A stretch of 64,000 nucleotides of DNA from Devosia sp. 66-22. GTDB lineage: Bacteria > Pseudomonadota > Alphaproteobacteria > Rhizobiales > Devosiaceae. A program made the position numbers and the translations under genes. Location of the stretch: contig MKUZ01000022.1 of NCBI GenBank assembly GCA_001899065.1, forward strand, positions 89,525 through 153,524. Direction: 5' to 3'. Positions 61,546 to 64,000 of this stretch are shown in pieces. Position 1 is the first letter of the stretch, and every line of letters starts with the position of its first letter. The notes under the pieces were generated by a model, which saw only the letters and a list, made by a program, of their open reading frames with translations, was not told the DNA's origin and did not search any database.

Positions 61546-63192
61546 ATGCGTCTGATGCTCCGTCTCGCCGCCGTGCTGCTTGCACTGATCGGCCTCAGTC
61601 TTCCCGCGCTCGCCAGCTCGCGCGCCATCGTCATTCTCGACGCATCGGGATCGATGTGGGCCCAGATCGACGGCAAGACGCGCATTGAGATCGCACGGGA
61701 TACGCTGAGCCAAGTGCTTTCGGGCGTGCCCGCGGAGCTCGAGCTTGGCTTCATGGCCTATGGACACCGCACCAAGGGCGACTGCACCGACATCGAGCTG
61801 ATGGTGCCGCCCGAGGCCGGCACCGCCGACCGTATCATCGGCGCGGCGATGTCGCTCAACCCGCGCGGCAAGACCCCGCTCAGCGCCGCCGTCCGGCAGG
61901 CTGCGGAGGAACTCAAATACACCGAGGATGCAGCAACCGTCGTGCTTATCACCGACGGCATCGAGACCTGTGAGGCCGACCCCTGCGCGCTGGCGAGCGA
62001 GCTTGAGGCCGCGGGCATCGACTTCACCGTCAATGTCGTGGGCTTCGGTCTCAGCGACGAGGAAGGCGCGGCGGTCAAGTGCCTCGCCGACAACACCGGC
62101 GGCACCTACATCAGCGCCGATGACGAGAGCGGCCTCAAGGACGCCATCGACGTCGCCGTCAACGACACCCCGCCGCCGCAGCCGGACGAGCCGGTGGAAG
62201 AGCCGGCTGTCGAATACAATTTCGCACCCGTCGCCTATCTCAGCGAAGGCGACGACCCGCTGGTCAATGACGGGATCGTCTGGGAGTTTGCCAAGCCCAA
62301 TGCCGACGGCACGCCCGGCGAGTGGGTCCGCACGGAATACGGCACTGCCTTCAAGGGCGACGTCGAGCCCGGCGACTACGTCGTCACGGCCAAGCTCGAC
62401 TATGCCACGGTGACCGTGCCGGTCACCGTCATCGCGGGCGAGGTCGCCCGGCCCGAGTTCATGCTCAATGCCGGGCACATCACGATCCGCCCGATCCCGT
62501 CGGAGGGAGCGGAGCCGGACAGCAATGCCGCGGTGTTCCTCGAGTTCCCCGATGCCAACAGCACCACCTTCTATGGTGAGCTCAAGACCTATGTTCCGGC
62601 TGGCGAAACCAAGATCACCGTGACGATCGGCGCCGCCGAGCTCAAGGACGCGGTGAGCGTTGCCGCCGGCGAACGGGTCACCAAGGACATCGTCGTCGGG
62701 GTCGGCCATGCGACCGTCAACTCCTTCTATGTCGAGGGCATGAAGGTCGAGGATGGCAACGTCTTCACCGAAATCTTCGGTGCCAAGAAGGACATCCAGG
62801 GCGATCGCAAGAGCTTCGGCTACACCTATGGGCCGGAGGCGGCTTTCGACCTCATGCCGGGCGACTATGTCGCTGTCGCAACCTTCGACGTCGCCAAGGC
62901 CGAGCAGCCTTTCACCGTGAAGGCGGGCGAGGCCACCGACGTCAGCGTGCCGCTCGATGCCGGCGTCCTCTTCATCGACGCGCCCGGCGGGTTGTGGATC
63001 GAAGTGCTGAGCGGCAAGCCCGACATCCAGGGCAACCGTACGACCTTCAGCGGGGTGTACGACGCCACCTCGACGCGCACGCTGCCTGCCGGCGACTATC
63101 GCGTCCGCGTCGAGTACGAGGGCGATGCGCCAGACAAGGAAGCCGACGCGACCGTGACCGCGGGCGAACGCACCGAGATCAAGGTCGAGTGA
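61546..63192 (+). CDS. Exported VWA-domain protein with four C-terminal modules
   Basis: This 548-residue protein has a signal peptide (cleavage near residue 24, ALAS) and a von Willebrand factor A domain at about 25-205. Its metal site is DASGS (Asp32, Ser34, Ser36), Thr110 and Asp137 (ITDGIE). Cysteines at 80, 142, 147 and 179 probably form disulfides. After a Pro-rich linker (208-220), four related beta-rich modules follow at about 225-310, 311-387, 388-473 and 474-548, with recurring PGDY or PAGE and a closing AGE element. Modules 3 and 4 share DIQGxR. A periplasmic or surface ligand-binding role is likely. cutC overlaps the stop. Confidence 0.85.
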   Translation: MRLMLRLAAVLLALIGLSLPALASSRAIVILDASGSMWAQIDGKTRIEIARDTLSQVLSGVPAELELGFMAYGHRTKGDCTDIELMVPPEAGTADRIIGAAMSLNPRGKTPLSAAVRQAAEELKYTEDAATVVLITDGIETCEADPCALASELEAAGIDFTVNVVGFGLSDEEGAAVKCLADNTGGTYISADDESGLKDAIDVAVNDTPPPQPDEPVEEPAVEYNFAPVAYLSEGDDPLVNDGIVWEFAKPNADGTPGEWVRTEYGTAFKGDVEPGDYVVTAKLDYATVTVPVTVIAGEVARPEFMLNAGHITIRPIPSEGAEPDSNAAVFLEFPDANSTTFYGELKTYVPAGETKITVTIGAAELKDAVSVAAGERVTKDIVVGVGHATVNSFYVEGMKVEDGNVFTEIFGAKKDIQGDRKSFGYTYGPEAAFDLMPGDYVAVATFDVAKAEQPFTVKAGEATDVSVPLDAGVLFIDAPGGLWIEVLSGKPDIQGNRTTFSGVYDATSTRTLPAGDYRVRVEYEGDAPDKEADATVTAGERTEIKVE

Positions 63193-63956
63193 TGGCCCAT
63201 CCGCTTATCGAGATTTGTGTCGAAGGCATCGACGGCTTCGCCGCGGCGCAGGCGGGTGGCGCCGACCGCGTCGAGCTTTGCGCCAGCCTGCTCGAGGGCG
63301 GCCTGACGCCGAGCCTCGGGGTGATCAGGCAGACCCTGGCGGTGGCGATGATCCCGGTCCATGTGATCATCCGCCCACGGGGAGGGGATTTCCTCTACTC
63401 CGAGCTCGAATTCCTCACCATGCTCGACGATCTTCGGGCCTGCCGCGACCTCGGCGTCCCGGGCGTCGTCTTCGGCTGCCTCACCGCCGATGGCCGTGTC
63501 GACGAGGTGCGGATGACCGAACTGGTCGAGGCTGCGCGACCGATGACGGTCACGTGCCACCGCGCTTTCGACATGACCCGCGATCCCGATGAGGCGATCG
63601 AGGCGCTGGTGCGCTGCGGCGTCGACCGGGTGCTGACCAGCGGTCAGCACGCCACCGCGCTTGCCGGTATCGACGTGCTCAAGCGCACGCATGACGCCGC
63701 CGCCGGCCGCATCGTCATCATGGCCTGCGGCGGGCTCGACGAGGGCAATGTCGCCGAGGTCCTGCGCCGCTCGGCGGCCGATGAGCTGCACTTTTCGGCA
63801 CTCGCCAAGGCGGGCAGCCGCATGGCATTCCGCAATCCCGACGTCGGCATGGGCGGCACCGATCTCGAGCGCGAGTTCGAGCTCACCATCACCGACAGCG
63901 CCGCCGTGCGCCGCACCATCGCCGCGGCTCGCAAGGCCGCGGTCGTTGCAGCCTAG
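63192..63956 (+). CDS. cutC: CutC family protein
   Basis: This 254-residue TIM-barrel protein is of the CutC (copper homeostasis) family. It shows IEICVEGIDGFAAAQAGGADRVELCASLLEGGLTPS (about 6-41), VIIRPRGGDFLYSELEF, GVVFGCLTADGRVD, TCHRAFDMTRDP and RVLTSGQHATALAG, all typical. The copper-handling role shown for some members is debated, and the enzymatic function is not established. The ATG overlaps the VWA gene stop (TGATG), so translation is coupled. Confidence 0.92.
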   Translation: MAHPLIEICVEGIDGFAAAQAGGADRVELCASLLEGGLTPSLGVIRQTLAVAMIPVHVIIRPRGGDFLYSELEFLTMLDDLRACRDLGVPGVVFGCLTADGRVDEVRMTELVEAARPMTVTCHRAFDMTRDPDEAIEALVRCGVDRVLTSGQHATALAGIDVLKRTHDAAAGRIVIMACGGLDEGNVAEVLRRSAADELHFSALAKAGSRMAFRNPDVGMGGTDLEREFELTITDSAAVRRTIAAARKAAVVAA

Positions 63957-64000
63957 CTGTCGTTTCCAAGAAGGTTGTTCAGGCGGAGCCAGGGGGTGAG
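63953..64000 (-). CDS. Possible 3' end of a converging gene cut by the window edge
   Basis: On the minus strand an open frame enters from the right edge and ends in TAG at 63953-63955, overlapping the cutC stop. The 15 residues read LTPWLRLNNLLGNDS, which looks like an ordinary protein C-terminus. It is too short to identify and may be chance. Confidence 0.3.
   Translation of the reverse strand, partial: LTPWLRLNNLLGNDS

Overview
This window is a 64 kb piece of a high-GC alphaproteobacterial chromosome. The order TIGR02300-type gene, cmk, rpsA, sppA, ihfB, lapA-type gene, trpFBA, accD, folC, trxA, addA, addB, tsaE, divL is that of Hyphomicrobiales (Rhizobiales). The abundance of sugar ABC transporters would suit a Devosia-like member, but that genus guess is inference. 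There are no rRNA genes, no CRISPR array, no insertion sequence and no recognisable phage genes.

Layout. (1) 1-4152, minus strand: a ROK regulator followed by a sugar ABC binding protein and two permeases, the last cut by the window edge. (2) 4332-12474: a complete high-affinity potassium system, a tiny membrane ORF plus kdpF-kdpA-kdpB-kdpC, then two copies of a palindromic repeat, then kdpD-kdpE. (3) 12500-35942: an accessory catabolic region of three transporter modules. A polar amino acid ABC transporter has a DeoR regulator on one side and, on the other, a glycosylasparaginase-like Ntn hydrolase and its own binding protein. Next come a GH172/DUF2961 protein, an M81 (MlrC-like) peptidase and a CBM9-like protein, then an IclR regulator divergent from a HemL-like aminotransferase. 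A sugar ABC transporter with its own ATPase follows, with an extended SDR and an M20D amidohydrolase. Last is a LacI regulator with a second sugar ABC transporter (no ATPase of its own), a medium-chain dehydrogenase and a hydroxypyruvate isomerase-like protein. The region reads as uptake and breakdown of amino-sugar or glyco-amino-acid compounds, but the substrate cannot be named from sequence.

(4) 36085-37122: a tRNA-Ala(GGC) gene whose 3' end is repeated about 950 bp away, bracketing lower-GC DNA with no integrase and four copies of a near-palindromic 10-mer placed almost symmetrically beside the two repeats. It looks like a minimal or decayed integrative element and is the most unusual structure in the window. 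(5) 37218-60738: the conserved housekeeping block listed above, with a GNAT protein, a GH3 enzyme, an M24 peptidase and a second thioredoxin. AccD has lost its zinc-ribbon cysteines, and DivL carries tyrosine at the phospho-acceptor position. (6) 61107-63956: two exported proteins (one with a VWA domain and four C-terminal modules) followed by cutC.

The modules are mostly tight operons with ATGA-type overlaps. Regulatory DNA is visible next to several regulators: a ROK-type palindrome, KdpE-like direct repeats, an inverted repeat beside the IclR gene and a near-ideal LacI-type operator. Three substrate-binding-protein genes are followed by strong hairpins. Functions come from motifs and family knowledge read by eye; no database search was run.
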